From the NCBI RefSeq assembly GCF_008727865.1, contig NZ_VTWU01000003.1, positions 372,001 to 436,000 on the forward strand: a DNA stretch of 64,000 bases. Direction: 5' to 3'. Numbering within the stretch: position 1 is the first letter of the stretch; each line of letters starts with the position of its first letter. Of the stretch, positions 51,777 to 60,786 are shown one piece after another. The stretch comes from Hymenobacter busanensis. GTDB taxonomy: Bacteria > Bacteroidota > Bacteroidia > Cytophagales > Hymenobacteraceae. The position numbers and the translations under genes are program-made. The notes under the pieces are model-generated. The model had not been told where the DNA came from, ran no database searches, and saw nothing but the letters and a program-made list of their open reading frames with translations.

Positions 51777-52319
51777 ATGACTTACATCGCCCTGCTGCGC
51801 GGCATCAACGTCGGCGGCCACCGCGTGACCATGGACGAGCTGCGCCGCCATTTTGCCGACCTCGGGCTGGCCCGCGTGCGCACCTACATCCAGAGCGGCA
51901 ACGTGTTCTTCGACGCCCCCGCCGACACCGACCGCGCCCAGCTTCAGGCCCGCATCGAAGCGCACCTGCACCAGGCCCTGGGCTACGCCGTACCCGTGTT
52001 TTTGCGCACCCCCGACGAGCTGGCGCACCTGCTGGCGCTCGACCCCTTCCGGCACCTAACCGTAACCGACGACATGCGCCTGTGTCTGGTGCTGCTGGCC
52101 GAGCCCGCCCCGGCCGGGCTGGCCCTGCCGCTCCGTTCGCCCAAAGGCGACTACGAAATCCTGCACCTCACCGAGCGCGAAGCCTTTGTGGTGTGGCACC
52201 TGCTCGACGGCCGGCCCCCGTCGTCCACCGCTTTCCTCGACAAAACCCTCGGGCGCCACACCACCACCCGCTTTTTCCACACGGCGGCCAAAATCCTGGC
52301 CGCTGCCCGGCACGAGTAA
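51777..52319 (+). CDS. DUF1697 family protein
   Basis: A 180-residue cytoplasmic protein with the DUF1697 signature: YIALLRGINVGGHRVTMDELRRHFADLGLARVRTYIQSGNVFFD at the start and TTTRFFHTAAKILAAA at the end. The family is widespread and has no known function. The ATG at 51777 is the natural family start. TAGTTTG, one base short of the -7 consensus, lies 4 bases upstream of it. Confidence 0.9.
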   Translation: MTYIALLRGINVGGHRVTMDELRRHFADLGLARVRTYIQSGNVFFDAPADTDRAQLQARIEAHLHQALGYAVPVFLRTPDELAHLLALDPFRHLTVTDDMRLCLVLLAEPAPAGLALPLRSPKGDYEILHLTEREAFVVWHLLDGRPPSSTAFLDKTLGRHTTTRFFHTAAKILAAARHE

Positions 52320-52426
52320 CCTTAGCGGTGAGTGGCGGTTGGCAAGCTGCCGCACTAGTGGCCGCGCCCACCGGCTGACTCGTTGGCCGCGCCGCCGGCT
52401 CTTTGCAATGCTCCGTATCTGCGTCT

Positions 52427-53557
52427 ATGCTGTCTGAACCCACCTACCTGGCGGCCCGTGTAGTGGCCCCCATGATTGAAACGCACTTCGCGCGGCACCG
52501 CGCCGCGGCCAATGCTACCGACGTGGACCGGCTGGCCCCGCCGCCTGCCGCCAGCGTGGTGGAGGTAATGATTGATGCCGCGTTTTGGGCCAGCCTGCGC
52601 CGGGAAGAAGGCCACCCGCCCAAGATTTCCCTGGCCCTGCTCCAGCCCGGGCAGGCCGCCCAGCCGGTGGTGTTCGGCAAGCGGCGGCTGATTCCCTACA
52701 ACCTGCTCAAGCTGGCGCCCGCCGTCGAGCAACCCGGCATTCACCTAGGCGTGTGGCACGACGAAGAAGGGCTGTACGTGTGGGGCACCGCCACCGGCAT
52801 TCCGCCGCTGTGCCTGGTGCTGGAAGTGGTGGAGCCCGGCCTGCTTGTGGTCAAGCACCGCCGCGCCGACGGGTTTGGCAAGTTCGTGAACGTGGCCATC
52901 CTGCGCGGCGACCAGCTCCAGCTCGTGGACGCCGAAAACGCGGCCGTTGACGACTGCCCCGCGCTGCAGCGGTTTCTGCCCGGGCGCGAGCTACCCTCGG
53001 CCACCGGCGAAACCGACAACGTGCTGGTGGAACTGGCCGCCGTGATGCGCGCCCACGGCCGCGGCGGCCTCGTGCTGGTGGTGCCGCCCGACTCGGTGCA
53101 GTGGCAGGCCTCTATCGTGCAGCCCATGACCTACCCCGTGGCGCCGGCCTACACCGGCATTGCCGAGGGCCGCCAGTTGGCCCAGGCCCGCTGGCAGTGG
53201 CAGGAAGAAATTCAGCGGGCCATCGGCATTGTGGGCGGCTTTACCGCCGTCGACGGGGCCACCATCATCACCCGCGACTACCACCTGCTGGCCTTCGGGG
53301 CCAAAGTATCCCGCGCCGAATCGAGCGTGCCCGTCGACCAGATGGTGCTGACCGAGCCCGTGGTCGACAGCGAGGCCCGCTACCTGCACCCCGCCCAAAA
53401 CGGCGGTACCCGCCACCTGGCCGCCGCCCAGTTCGTGCACGACCAGCGCGACTCGCTGGCCCTGGTGGCTTCGCAGGACGGCTACTTTACCGTCTTCGCC
53501 TGGTCGGCCAAGCTGCACATGGTGCACGCTCACCGCATCGACGTGCTGCTGCTGTAG
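52427..53557 (+). CDS. Putative sensor domain protein (DACNV-like)
   Basis: A 376-residue soluble protein. The C-terminal 170 residues (VLVELAAVMRAHGRGGLVLVVPPDSVQWQ...GIVGGFTAVDGATIITRDYHLLAFGAKV) resemble the DACNV group, predicted sensor domains built on the diadenylate-cyclase (DisA) fold but lacking the cyclase catalytic motifs. I do not see the DGA...RHR signature needed for c-di-AMP synthesis; TAVDGATI has the DGA but no RHR follows. Residues 1-180 have no recognised motif. Such domains are proposed to bind nucleotide second messengers. Family assignment is by pattern recall. Confidence 0.6.
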   Translation: MLSEPTYLAARVVAPMIETHFARHRAAANATDVDRLAPPPAASVVEVMIDAAFWASLRREEGHPPKISLALLQPGQAAQPVVFGKRRLIPYNLLKLAPAVEQPGIHLGVWHDEEGLYVWGTATGIPPLCLVLEVVEPGLLVVKHRRADGFGKFVNVAILRGDQLQLVDAENAAVDDCPALQRFLPGRELPSATGETDNVLVELAAVMRAHGRGGLVLVVPPDSVQWQASIVQPMTYPVAPAYTGIAEGRQLAQARWQWQEEIQRAIGIVGGFTAVDGATIITRDYHLLAFGAKVSRAESSVPVDQMVLTEPVVDSEARYLHPAQNGGTRHLAAAQFVHDQRDSLALVASQDGYFTVFAWSAKLHMVHAHRIDVLLL

Positions 53558-53602
53558 TCGCTAAATGGGTAGCCTAGCCGGGGCGGTAAACTCGTGGTTT
53601 CG

Positions 53603-54610
53603 TTAGGCCGGGCGCTCGGCGCCGCTCCACCGCTTGGCGCGCCACGCTTGTTGCGCCGCTTCGTCGAGAAACGTCCAGGCCACGAGGCGGCTCACTTTGT
53701 GGCCCTGGGCCATCGAAATGGTGCGCACGTCGGTAGCCTGCAGCTTTTTGAGCGACTTGTAGAGACCCGGCAGGGTTTCCTTTTTCGACACCAGGGTGGT
53801 AAACCAGTAGCAGTTGTGGCGAATGATGGCGCTTTCCTCGGCCATGCGCCAGAGGAACGTAGCCTCGCCGCCGGGCGTCCACAGCTCGTGGGGCTGGCCG
53901 CCGAAATTGAGGGCCGGTTTGGCGCCGGGCGCTCCGGCGGGGCCGTGGCCCAGGTTTTGGTTTTTGCGGCGGTTGCCCGCTTCGGCTTCGGCGGCCGAGG
54001 CGTGGAAAGGCGGGTTGCACAGCGTCAGGTCAAACACCTCGGCGGGCTTCACCACGCCGCTGAAAATGTCGGCCGCCACGGGCTGCAGGCGCACATCCAC
54101 AGCGCCGGTGAGGGCACGGTTGCTGGCTACAATCTGCTTGGCCATGCGCACGGCCACCGGGTCGGTGTCGGTGCCCACAAAGCGCCAGCCGTACTCGCGG
54201 TGCCCCACGATGGGAAAAATAGTGTTGGCGCCCACGCCCACGTCGAGCACCCGAATGCCGCGGCCCCGCGGAATGACGCCGCCGTTGCTTTCGGCCAGCA
54301 AATCGGCCAGGTAGTGGATATAGTCGGCGCGGCCGGGAATGGGCGGGGTGAGGTAGCCGGCGGGCACATCCCAGTTGTCGATGCCGTAGAACTGCTTCAG
54401 CAACGCCCGGTTGAGCGTTTTCACGGCGGCCGGGTCGGCAAAGTCGATGCTTTCGTCGCCGTGGGCAGTGGGAGCCACAAACGCGGCCAACTCCGGCACA
54501 CTGGCCACCAACTGCGTGAAATCGTAGCGGCCGCGGTGGCGGTTGCGCGGGTGCAGGCCCTCTTTGTCGGCGGCAGAAGAGGAGGCAGGGGAGGCGGGCG
54601 CAGGAGTCAT
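53603..54610 (-). CDS. rlmF: 23S rRNA (adenine-1618-N6)-methyltransferase
   Basis: Methylates A1618 (E. coli numbering) of 23S rRNA with S-adenosylmethionine. The 335-residue protein has the RlmF opening GLHPRNRHRGRYDFTQL (18-34), the SAM motif VLDVGVGANTIFPIV (121-135), and the catalytic NPPF motif (199-202) typical of N6-adenine enzymes; the segment from FHASAAEAEAGNRRKNQNLG is also family-specific. The start at 54610 avoids a Pro/Ala-rich upstream extension. An exact TAGCTTTG lies about 40 bases upstream. Confidence 0.93.
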   Translation of the reverse strand: MTPAPASPASSSAADKEGLHPRNRHRGRYDFTQLVASVPELAAFVAPTAHGDESIDFADPAAVKTLNRALLKQFYGIDNWDVPAGYLTPPIPGRADYIHYLADLLAESNGGVIPRGRGIRVLDVGVGANTIFPIVGHREYGWRFVGTDTDPVAVRMAKQIVASNRALTGAVDVRLQPVAADIFSGVVKPAEVFDLTLCNPPFHASAAEAEAGNRRKNQNLGHGPAGAPGAKPALNFGGQPHELWTPGGEATFLWRMAEESAIIRHNCYWFTTLVSKKETLPGLYKSLKKLQATDVRTISMAQGHKVSRLVAWTFLDEAAQQAWRAKRWSGAERPA

Positions 54611-54649
54611 GGGCAAGAAGCTGGGTGAGGCGGCCGGAAGCCGGCGCCC

Positions 54650-54657
54650 CAAAGCTA
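54650..54657 (-). promoter_or_regulatory. -7 promoter element of rlmF
   Basis: Exact TAGCTTTG on the minus strand in the divergent region 54611-54936. No gene is seen in that region. Confidence 0.55.
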
Positions 54658-54922
54658 ACGAGAGTTGCCGCAGCGGCCCCGGTGCGGGGTCACGTGCAGC
54701 AGCAGGAAAATGCTGCCCTCTAACTATAATCAACGGTGCCGCTGATGGCGCGTGCCCGCTGGGGGCCGACCAGCCGGTGGAGGGCACGCAGGCCGGGGCT
54801 GGGTTGCGGCTGCGCGTCGGGCATGGCAAGGGAGCAGTCGGGCTGCCCACAGGTGCAACCAGCGGCCGGCCAATGCGAGAGGCACGCGCGTCGTCTTCGG
54901 GAGCAATTCCGACGGCGGCATC

Positions 54923-54930
54923 TATTTTAG
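54923..54930 (+). promoter_or_regulatory. Candidate -7 element of the membrane protein gene
   Basis: TATTTTAG, one mismatch from TAnnTTTG, 6 bases before the ATG at 54937. Confidence 0.4.
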
Positions 54931-54936
54931 CCGGCT

Positions 54937-56133
54937 ATGCAGGACTCTACCACGCCCAAGTGGCTGCGGAATTTACAGGAAAGCTCCTGGGAGCTGGAAT
55001 TTCTGTTGTCCGGCGGCGCCATATTCACCCTCATTCAGGCCTCGGGGTTCTTCACCGATCTGGTACAGTCGCTCCAGATTACGGCCTGGCTTACCGGCAC
55101 GCACATCTACCTGCTGCTCGGGGTGCTCGGCATTCAGGTGCTCACCATGGGCTTCGGCCTGCACCTGTTGCTGCGGGCGTTGTGGGTGGCGCTGGTGTGC
55201 GTCACGTACCTCTACCCCGACGGCGCGCGGCCCGAGGGCGTGCGGTGGCGGCGCCCTTTTCGCGCCCAGGCGCCCGACAGCACCTACTTCCACGACCTGC
55301 TCATTCGCCTCAACCGGGTGTGCGCCACGGTCATGTTTCTGGCCATTACCAGCACCCTGCTGCTGGGCGGCATCATCATTATTCTGGTGGTGCTGGCTAC
55401 GCTGCCCAGCATTCTGCTCAACATCGTCTGGAGTCCGTGGTACGATTGGTACACCGTTACGCTCCTGCTGTTTGTGCTGCTCTACATCGTCGATATCGTG
55501 CTGTTCGGGGCCCTGCGGCGCACGCCGGGGCTGGTGTGGCTGGTGTTTCCGGCGTTCTGGCTCTTCGACCGCCTAAGCCTGCGCGTGGTGCTGCAGCCCG
55601 GTCTGTGGCTGTTTTCCTCGCACGTGCCGCGGCTGCGGCTGGCGGGCCTGCTGGCCGCTTTCCTGAGCGTAGCGCTGGCGTACAGCTACGCCCTTATCTA
55701 CCAGGACCTGCACCTGCCCAACCTTTTCGACCGGCGCATCTACCGCAACCAACTGGCGCCCGGCCCCGCCCTCAACTACCGCTTCTACCTCGACGAGCTG
55801 AACGGCCAGCGTGTGTACAGTGCCGCGTTGCCCTCGCGCTACATCGACAAGCCGTTTCTGGAAGTGTTTATGATTTACCGCAAGCAGTACGAGCTGGACA
55901 TCAAATCGACGGACTCCGTCAACTACATTTCCGACCTGCTACTGCTGCGCATCGACGACAGCCTGTACCGCCGCGTGCAGTGGTATCCCACCTACAAGCA
56001 AGCCAACGACCAAATGGGCATGACCGCCGTGCTGCCCATCGGCCAGCTGAAAGTAGGCCCGCACCGGCTGCTCATCGGTTCCCGCGCCGACACGTCGCGC
56101 CACCTGCTCATTCCGTTCTGGAAGACGGAGTAG
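54937..56133 (+). CDS. Uncharacterised polytopic membrane protein
   Basis: A 398-residue protein. The first two thirds have about six hydrophobic segments (for example THIYLLLGVLGIQVLTMGF, ITSTLLLGGIIIILVVLATL, LLLFVLLYIVDIVLFGA). The final third, after about residue 265, is soluble (YALIYQDLHLPNLFDRRIYRNQL...ELDIKSTDSVNYISDLLLLRIDD...GPHRLLIGSRAD) and would sit outside the membrane. No signal, catalytic motif or transporter signature was recognised. It is divergent from rlmF. Confidence 0.7.
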   Translation: MQDSTTPKWLRNLQESSWELEFLLSGGAIFTLIQASGFFTDLVQSLQITAWLTGTHIYLLLGVLGIQVLTMGFGLHLLLRALWVALVCVTYLYPDGARPEGVRWRRPFRAQAPDSTYFHDLLIRLNRVCATVMFLAITSTLLLGGIIIILVVLATLPSILLNIVWSPWYDWYTVTLLLFVLLYIVDIVLFGALRRTPGLVWLVFPAFWLFDRLSLRVVLQPGLWLFSSHVPRLRLAGLLAAFLSVALAYSYALIYQDLHLPNLFDRRIYRNQLAPGPALNYRFYLDELNGQRVYSAALPSRYIDKPFLEVFMIYRKQYELDIKSTDSVNYISDLLLLRIDDSLYRRVQWYPTYKQANDQMGMTAVLPIGQLKVGPHRLLIGSRADTSRHLLIPFWKTE

Positions 56134-56175
56134 CTAGTGCCATTTTGGGGTAGAGCAGGTATCAGCTCCGGGAAA

Positions 56176-56286
56176 ATGGATACACCCAAAACGGCGCATC
56201 ACCAGCTGTGGCAGCATTTGGCGCAGCACTCCGGCTGTTTAGAGCCGAGAAAATACCAACGCGCCCAGCGTCGGACCAAAGGCTGA
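56176..56286 (+). CDS. Possible 36-residue ORF
   Basis: ATG at 56176 opens MDTPKTAHHQLWQHLAQHSG and continues CLEPRKYQRAQRRTKG to a TGA at 56284-56286. It is basic and amphipathic, and it lies in a short intergenic gap after the membrane protein gene. It could be a small real protein or a chance frame; no family was recognised. Confidence 0.2.
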   Translation: MDTPKTAHHQLWQHLAQHSGCLEPRKYQRAQRRTKG

Positions 56287-56311
56287 CTATTTTGTGGATT
56301 CATGGCCCCTG

Positions 56312-56355
56312 CCGCCACCAGAAAGACCCAGCATACCCGGGCTTACTGGTGGCGG
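56312..56355 (-). terminator. Possible terminator of the beta-propeller gene
   Basis: Perfect 10-base arms (56312-56321, 56346-56355) with a 24-base loop and no T-tract. Confidence 0.4.
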
Positions 56356-56377
56356 GCAAGCTTGGTGGATTTCGGGG

Positions 56378-58114
56378 TCATTCAATTGCTAAAGACCGGG
56401 TGAGGCGTTGGTTGCCGGCCCGTACCTGCAATCGGTAGATGCCTGGGGCCAACCCCAGAAGCGGCACGTCGGCTGCGGCCCCGCCGGCTGACAAGCGCAC
56501 AAGCTGGGTAAGTACCGTTCGTCCAAGGGCATCGAAAAGTAGAAGGGTGGCTTGCCCGGCGCCGGGCACGGGCGGTATTTGCACCGTGGTGCGCGCATGC
56601 GCCGGGTTTGGATACAGCCCTAAGCCTGCCAGCGCAGCCGAGGGTTCAGTAGCCAGGGGAACAAGGTCGCTGAGTTGGGCTACATAGCCGATAATGGGGG
56701 CGCCCGTGCCCGAAACGGTGAAATTGCCGAAACGCGCGGGCAGGCCTACCGAGCCGCTTACGTATACGTCTGTTCCGTTTACAGCCAAGCCATGGGCAAA
56801 GTCGAAGGTGGTACCGCCGGCGCGCACGGCCCAGCCGAAGCTACCGGTGCTGCCGGCATCCGTTAGCCGCGCCACAAACAAATCAGTGGCCCCGGTATTG
56901 CTCAGGTTTGTGGTGCCAAAGCGGGCCGCGCCCTGAAAGGAGCCTGCCACGTATACTGCTGACCCATTGACGGCTACCGCATCAACGGCGTCGCTGCTGA
57001 CACCACCGGCCCGCTCGGCCCAGGTAAAAGTGCTGGTGCTGCCCGCGTCGGTTAGCTTGGCCACAAATACATCGGAACTGCCATCGGTGTTGGCATTGAG
57101 GAGGGTGGTGTTGCCGAAGTCGGCGGAAGCACTCGAAAAATAGCCCGCAACGTACACATTGGTGCCATCTACAGCCACGGCTGTTCCGGTGGCGTCGGCG
57201 GTGCCGCCACGCTGCGCCCAGCGGAAAACAGCGGAAGTGCCGCCGTCCGTCAGCTTGGTCACAAAGGCATTGGTGCTACCTGCGTTGCTGAGCGTAGTAC
57301 CGCCAAAACCAGCCGTGGGGCTGGAGAAGCTGCCGGCCACGTACAAGTCGCTTCCTTGCAATGCTAGGCCGGCCGCTTGGTCGATGCCGGTTCCGCCCGC
57401 CCGCCCGGCCCAAACGAATCGGCCCGAATTGCCCGTGCTGCCGCCATCTTCGAGCTTGACCACGAACACGTCGTACGACCCCGAACCAGCGTTGGTAAGG
57501 GAAAGGCTACCGAATGCGGCGGCGCTACTTGCGAAGCTGCCGGCTAGGTACACGTTGCTCCCGCTGGCGGCTATTCCCGCCGCGTAGTCGTCGTCGGTAC
57601 CCCCCGCGCGCTGAGTCCAAATAAAGCGGCCTGTGCTGCCGGTGTCGCCTATTTTCGCCACGAACACGTCGGTGCCGCCGGCTGAAGACAAGTTGGGGCC
57701 GCCAAACTGAGCCGAGTTGCTAAAACTGCCGGCCACGTACACATCGGAGCCGGTAATGGCCACCGCTAGGGCTTGGTCGAAGCCGGCGCCACCGCCTTTG
57801 AGGGCCCACACAAAGCGCCCGGCAGTAGCACTCCATTTGGCTACGAAGGCATCTTTCGTACCGCTGCTTATCAGGGTTGTGGTACCAAAAGCAGCAGTGC
57901 CATTAAAGTCGCCGACCAAGTAAACGTTACCAAACGCATCGGCCGCCGAAGCCCGCACAATAGAGTTGCCACCTGTGTGGTCAATGGCTGTTGCTGTCTG
58001 CCAAACCGGAGCCTGGGCCCAGGCGCTGCCATTGCCGCCAACCAGCAGAACCAGAATGCAGAGGAAGCCCCGCACGTTGGCGGGAGATAAGCGGAAAATG
58101 TTGCCTATAAACAT
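56378..58114 (-). CDS. T9SS-exported beta-propeller repeat protein
   Basis: A 578-residue secreted protein. After a signal peptide (ending SAWAQ, about residue 34) it has about seven repeats of 65-70 residues of the pattern DVYVAGSFSxxAxFGxxxLxxxGxxDxFVAKLxDxG...FxWAxRAGG, the SBBP/beta-propeller type. The last 80 residues are a T9SS C-terminal sorting domain (LYPNPAHARTTVQIP, LFDALGRTVLTQ, LAPGIYRLQVRAGNQRLTRSLAIE), so the type IX system would deliver it to the surface or medium. The start at 58114 gives the signal peptide; an in-frame upstream ATG at 58306 does not. Confidence 0.88.
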   Translation of the reverse strand: MFIGNIFRLSPANVRGFLCILVLLVGGNGSAWAQAPVWQTATAIDHTGGNSIVRASAADAFGNVYLVGDFNGTAAFGTTTLISSGTKDAFVAKWSATAGRFVWALKGGGAGFDQALAVAITGSDVYVAGSFSNSAQFGGPNLSSAGGTDVFVAKIGDTGSTGRFIWTQRAGGTDDDYAAGIAASGSNVYLAGSFASSAAAFGSLSLTNAGSGSYDVFVVKLEDGGSTGNSGRFVWAGRAGGTGIDQAAGLALQGSDLYVAGSFSSPTAGFGGTTLSNAGSTNAFVTKLTDGGTSAVFRWAQRGGTADATGTAVAVDGTNVYVAGYFSSASADFGNTTLLNANTDGSSDVFVAKLTDAGSTSTFTWAERAGGVSSDAVDAVAVNGSAVYVAGSFQGAARFGTTNLSNTGATDLFVARLTDAGSTGSFGWAVRAGGTTFDFAHGLAVNGTDVYVSGSVGLPARFGNFTVSGTGAPIIGYVAQLSDLVPLATEPSAALAGLGLYPNPAHARTTVQIPPVPGAGQATLLLFDALGRTVLTQLVRLSAGGAAADVPLLGLAPGIYRLQVRAGNQRLTRSLAIE

Positions 58115-58374
58115 GAAGTAGAAAAGAGAACAGTCGCCGTACAGACGCACTCCGCCCGGGCTGTCGAATGGCACTATGGTAGCCGCAAAGGCATGACGCG
58201 CAGAATAAAGAACGGCGGTTCCTATGCTGTAGCGGGCCATAAAACGCACCCGATTCGTCAAAATTGTTTTTCCCAGCCGCCAGATGGGTCTATGCTCACT
58301 ATGCAATGCCGCCCACAGCGTGGCCTCATTCCTTTTCGATCTTCGGGTCTGGGCTTCCGGCTACCAAGCCACAC

Positions 58375-58405
58375 AAAAAAGCCTCTTTGCAGCTACGCCA
58401 AGAGG
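58375..58405 (-). terminator. Terminator of the PhnA-type gene
   Basis: Short stem (58382-58387 with 58400-58405) followed on the minus strand by a run of six T; 27 bases past the stop codon. The rest of the 317-base gap 58115-58431 holds no visible gene. Confidence 0.65.
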
Positions 58406-58431
58406 GTACGCAAAACAAGGTGACCGGTAGG

Positions 58432-58641
58432 CTACGCTTTCTTCAGAAACTCGGCCTTGAGCACCATCACCGAGCCGCCGGCGCGGCCTTCCACCTCGGC
58501 GGGGTTGTTGGTGAGGCGAATGTTTTTCACCAGCGTGCCGCGCTTGAGCGTAGTCGAGGAGCCCTTCACCTTCAAATCCTTGATCAGCGTCACCGAGTCG
58601 CCCTCGTTGAGCAGCGTGCCGTTGCTATCCTTTACGTCCAT
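58432..58641 (-). CDS. PhnA-type (YjdN C-terminal) domain protein
   Basis: A 69-residue protein matching the C-terminal domain of PhnA/Yjd[68 protein letters not shown]. The N-terminal zinc ribbon of full-length PhnA is absent. The family was named from phosphonate operons but has no proven role in phosphonate use. The start at 58641 fits the domain edge. Confidence 0.9.
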   Translation of the reverse strand: MDVKDSNGTLLNEGDSVTLIKDLKVKGSSTTLKRGTLVKNIRLTNNPAEVEGRAGGSVMVLKAEFLKKA

Positions 58642-58717
58642 GTGCGTGCGGTATCCGAGCCCACTCGGCTCCTGTGTAATTGACGCGCCAATATCGGAAA
58701 ACCCCGCGCAGGCACGA

Positions 58718-58752
58718 AAAAGGCCGCTGCCCACGCGGGGCAGCGGCCTTTT
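58718..58752 (-). terminator. Terminator of the cold-shock-domain gene
   Basis: Perfect 15-base arms (58718-58732, 58738-58752) with a 5-base loop and a run of five T on the minus strand. Confidence 0.9.
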
Positions 58753-58774
58753 GCCGTCGGCAAAGCCCCGCGGA

Positions 58775-59233
58775 TTAGACCGCGGCCAGCTTCACGCGCA
58801 CTGCGCTCGGCCCCTTGTGGCCCATCTCTACCTCAAAGGTCACCTTGTCGTTTTCCTTGATGCGGTCTACCAGGCCGTTCACGTGCACAAACACGCTTTC
58901 CTGGCTCACGGCATCCTTGATGAAGCCGTAGCCCTTCGATTCGTTGAAGAACGTAACCGAACCCGTGCGTACCGGATCCTCGTCCTCCATGTCCTCGCGG
59001 CGGGTGATGCCAATCTGGATGTCCTCGGTCTTGATTTCTTTTTTCTTGGTCGGGTCCGGCGGCGTCGAAGAAATGTTGCCGTTTTCGTCCACGTAAGCCA
59101 GCATATCGTCGAGGCTCTGGCCTTTTTTGGCGTTGGCCTGCCGCTCCTCGCGCTTCTCCAGCTTGTCTTTTTGCTTCTTCAGCCGCTTTTTCTCGTTTTC
59201 CTTTTTACCAAAGCTTTCCTGCGCTCTGCCCAT
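58775..59233 (-). CDS. Cold shock domain protein with basic coiled N-terminal extension
   Basis: A 152-residue RNA/DNA-binding protein. Residues 1-40 are a Lys/Glu-rich helix ([20 protein letters not shown]), residues 41-88 an acidic linker, and 89-152 a cold shock domain with RNP1 KGYGFI (100-105) and RNP2 VFVHV (114-118). It is about twice the length of CspA. A TATCTTCG (59309-59316, minus strand) may be its -7 element and would give a leader near 70 bases. Likely an RNA chaperone. Confidence 0.9.
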   Translation of the reverse strand: MGRAQESFGKKENEKKRLKKQKDKLEKREERQANAKKGQSLDDMLAYVDENGNISSTPPDPTKKKEIKTEDIQIGITRREDMEDEDPVRTGSVTFFNESKGYGFIKDAVSQESVFVHVNGLVDRIKENDKVTFEVEMGHKGPSAVRVKLAAV

Positions 59234-59428
59234 AGTATTCAGTTGCTTGTTGATGATATCTGCTTCGGCAAATGAAAAGGGAGCTGAAAACAGACGACTG
59301 CACTGCGACGAAGATACGAAACCGAAAGGCCGGATTGGTATTCCGGGCGGCGGTTATTGCACGCAAAGGTCGCATCGGGTAGAACGATGCCCGCAGCGCC
59401 ATTGGTTCCAGCGGTGAGCCGGCCGGGG

Positions 59429-60016
59429 CTAGCCCGGCAGCAGCGCCGCATCCAGCTCGCGCACGGTGCCCGCGGGCAGGTCGCCGAGCCACACCTGGCC
59501 CACGCGCACGCGCACCAGCCGCAGGGTGGGGAAGCCCACGGCCGCCGTCATTTTGCGCACCTGCCGAAACTTGCCCTCCGTGAGCGTGATGGACACCCAG
59601 GAAGTAGGGCCGTGCCGTTCGTGGCGGATGGGGCGGCTGCGCGGGCCCAGCGCCGGAGCCTCGGTTAGCTGCCGGGCCGTGCACGGGGCCGTCTGGTATT
59701 TCACGTCGCGCAGGCCGATTTCGACGCCGGCTTGCAGCTGGGCCACGGCCGCGTCGGTTATCAGCCCGTCTACCTGCGCGTAGTATTCCTTCTCGATGTG
59801 CTTGCTGCGCACCCGCTCGCTCACGCCGCCGTCGGTGGTGAGCAGCAGCAGCCCTTCGCTTTCCTCATCGAGCCGCCCGATGGCCATGGTGCCGGCCGGA
59901 AACGCGTACAGCTCACCCAAAAACCGCTTTTTGCGGGCTTCGCGCGGGTCTTCGCTCACAAATTGGCACAGGTAGCCGTAGGGCTTGTGCAAGAGAAAAT
60001 GACGGTGCGTGGACAT
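59429..60016 (-). CDS. RsuA/RluE-type pseudouridine synthase
   Basis: A 195-residue enzyme that isomerises uridine in rRNA. The catalytic motif is GRLDEESEGLLLLTTDG (47-63) with the nucleophile Asp50; KTFLLHKPYGYL-type opening (HFLLHKPYGYLCQF) and EGKFRQVRKM (the RxxRxM-like motif III) are also present. It lacks the N-terminal S4 domain, as RluE does. RluE modifies U2457 of 23S rRNA in E. coli; whether this is the true orthologue cannot be told from sequence alone. An exact TACCTTTG lies about 55 bases upstream. Confidence 0.88.
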   Translation of the reverse strand: MSTHRHFLLHKPYGYLCQFVSEDPREARKKRFLGELYAFPAGTMAIGRLDEESEGLLLLTTDGGVSERVRSKHIEKEYYAQVDGLITDAAVAQLQAGVEIGLRDVKYQTAPCTARQLTEAPALGPRSRPIRHERHGPTSWVSITLTEGKFRQVRKMTAAVGFPTLRLVRVRVGQVWLGDLPAGTVRELDAALLPG

Positions 60017-60071
60017 GGCAAAAACCGGTGCTGGGCGGCCACGGCGCCGGTAGCAGCGGCCTGGGCAACCG

Positions 60072-60079
60072 CAAAGGTA
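60072..60079 (-). promoter_or_regulatory. -7 promoter element of the pseudouridine synthase gene
   Basis: Exact TACCTTTG on the minus strand, 55 bases from the start at 60016 and just past the stop of the GNAT gene. Confidence 0.55.
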
Positions 60080-60094
60080 CGCGGCCCCGGCGGC

Positions 60095-60601
60095 TCAGCA
60101 CGGCGCGGGCGGCAGCAGCCGAAACGCCAGCAAGCCGTCGTCGGTGGTGCCGAAGGGCGCGAAATGCAGCTTGCGCAGCAGGGCCTGCGAGGCGTGGTTG
60201 TCGGGCTCGCAGTAGGCCGTAATCTGGCGCAGGTGCAGCTCGTGCCAGCCAAACGTGATGATGGCCTGCACGGCCTGCGCCATAATGCCCCGGCCGCGGT
60301 AGGCGTCGCGCAGCACGTAGCCGATTTCGCCGCCGCCGTGGGCAAAGCCCCGGTAGAAGCCGCAAGTGCCCACAATGGTGTTGGTGGCCTTGAGCACCAC
60401 GCCCCAATGGATGCCGTTGCCGAGGCGGTAGTCGCGGGCCATGACCTCGAGCATGCGCTGGGCCATGGGCAGCGAGGTGGCGGGCTGCCCGTCGTAAAAC
60501 GTAAGGTCGAGCGTGCCCTCGAGGTCGTCGGCCGACAGCTCACGCAACAGCAAGTCGGGCGTGTGCAGCTCGGGGAAAACGGGGTAGGCTCGGTGACGCA
60601 T
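60095..60601 (-). CDS. GNAT family N-acetyltransferase (RimJ/RimL type)
   Basis: A 168-residue acyl-CoA-dependent acetyltransferase. The RimJ/RimL-like opening LHTPDLLLRELSADDLEGTLDLT, the acetyl-CoA motif EIGYVLRDAYRGRGIMAQAVQAII with the YRGRG pyrophosphate-binding loop, and ITAYCEPDNHASQALLRKLHF are all present. Substrate unknown; such enzymes acetylate ribosomal protein N termini, antibiotics or small amines. The start at 60601 gives the usual N terminus. Confidence 0.88.
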   Translation of the reverse strand: MRHRAYPVFPELHTPDLLLRELSADDLEGTLDLTFYDGQPATSLPMAQRMLEVMARDYRLGNGIHWGVVLKATNTIVGTCGFYRGFAHGGGEIGYVLRDAYRGRGIMAQAVQAIITFGWHELHLRQITAYCEPDNHASQALLRKLHFAPFGTTDDGLLAFRLLPPAPC

Positions 60602-60786
60602 GGGGAAACGTGGGAATACTGCGGTCGGCGTGTTGAATATCGGCAACGTTGCCGACATCGTTTGCACAAATAAAGACGAGGCCGCACTGCCGGCGGCCGC
60701 GGTAGGGGCTGTAATATCAGGTTGCGGGCGGCTGCCCAGGGGCCACGGTCGTGGCCAAGTGCAGCCGCCGTTGGTAGTTGTTTGTC

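Noticed and set aside
52427-53557. Diadenylate cyclase activity for the DACNV-like protein
   Set aside because: The RHR part of the cyclase catalytic signature was not found, so c-di-AMP synthesis cannot be supported.
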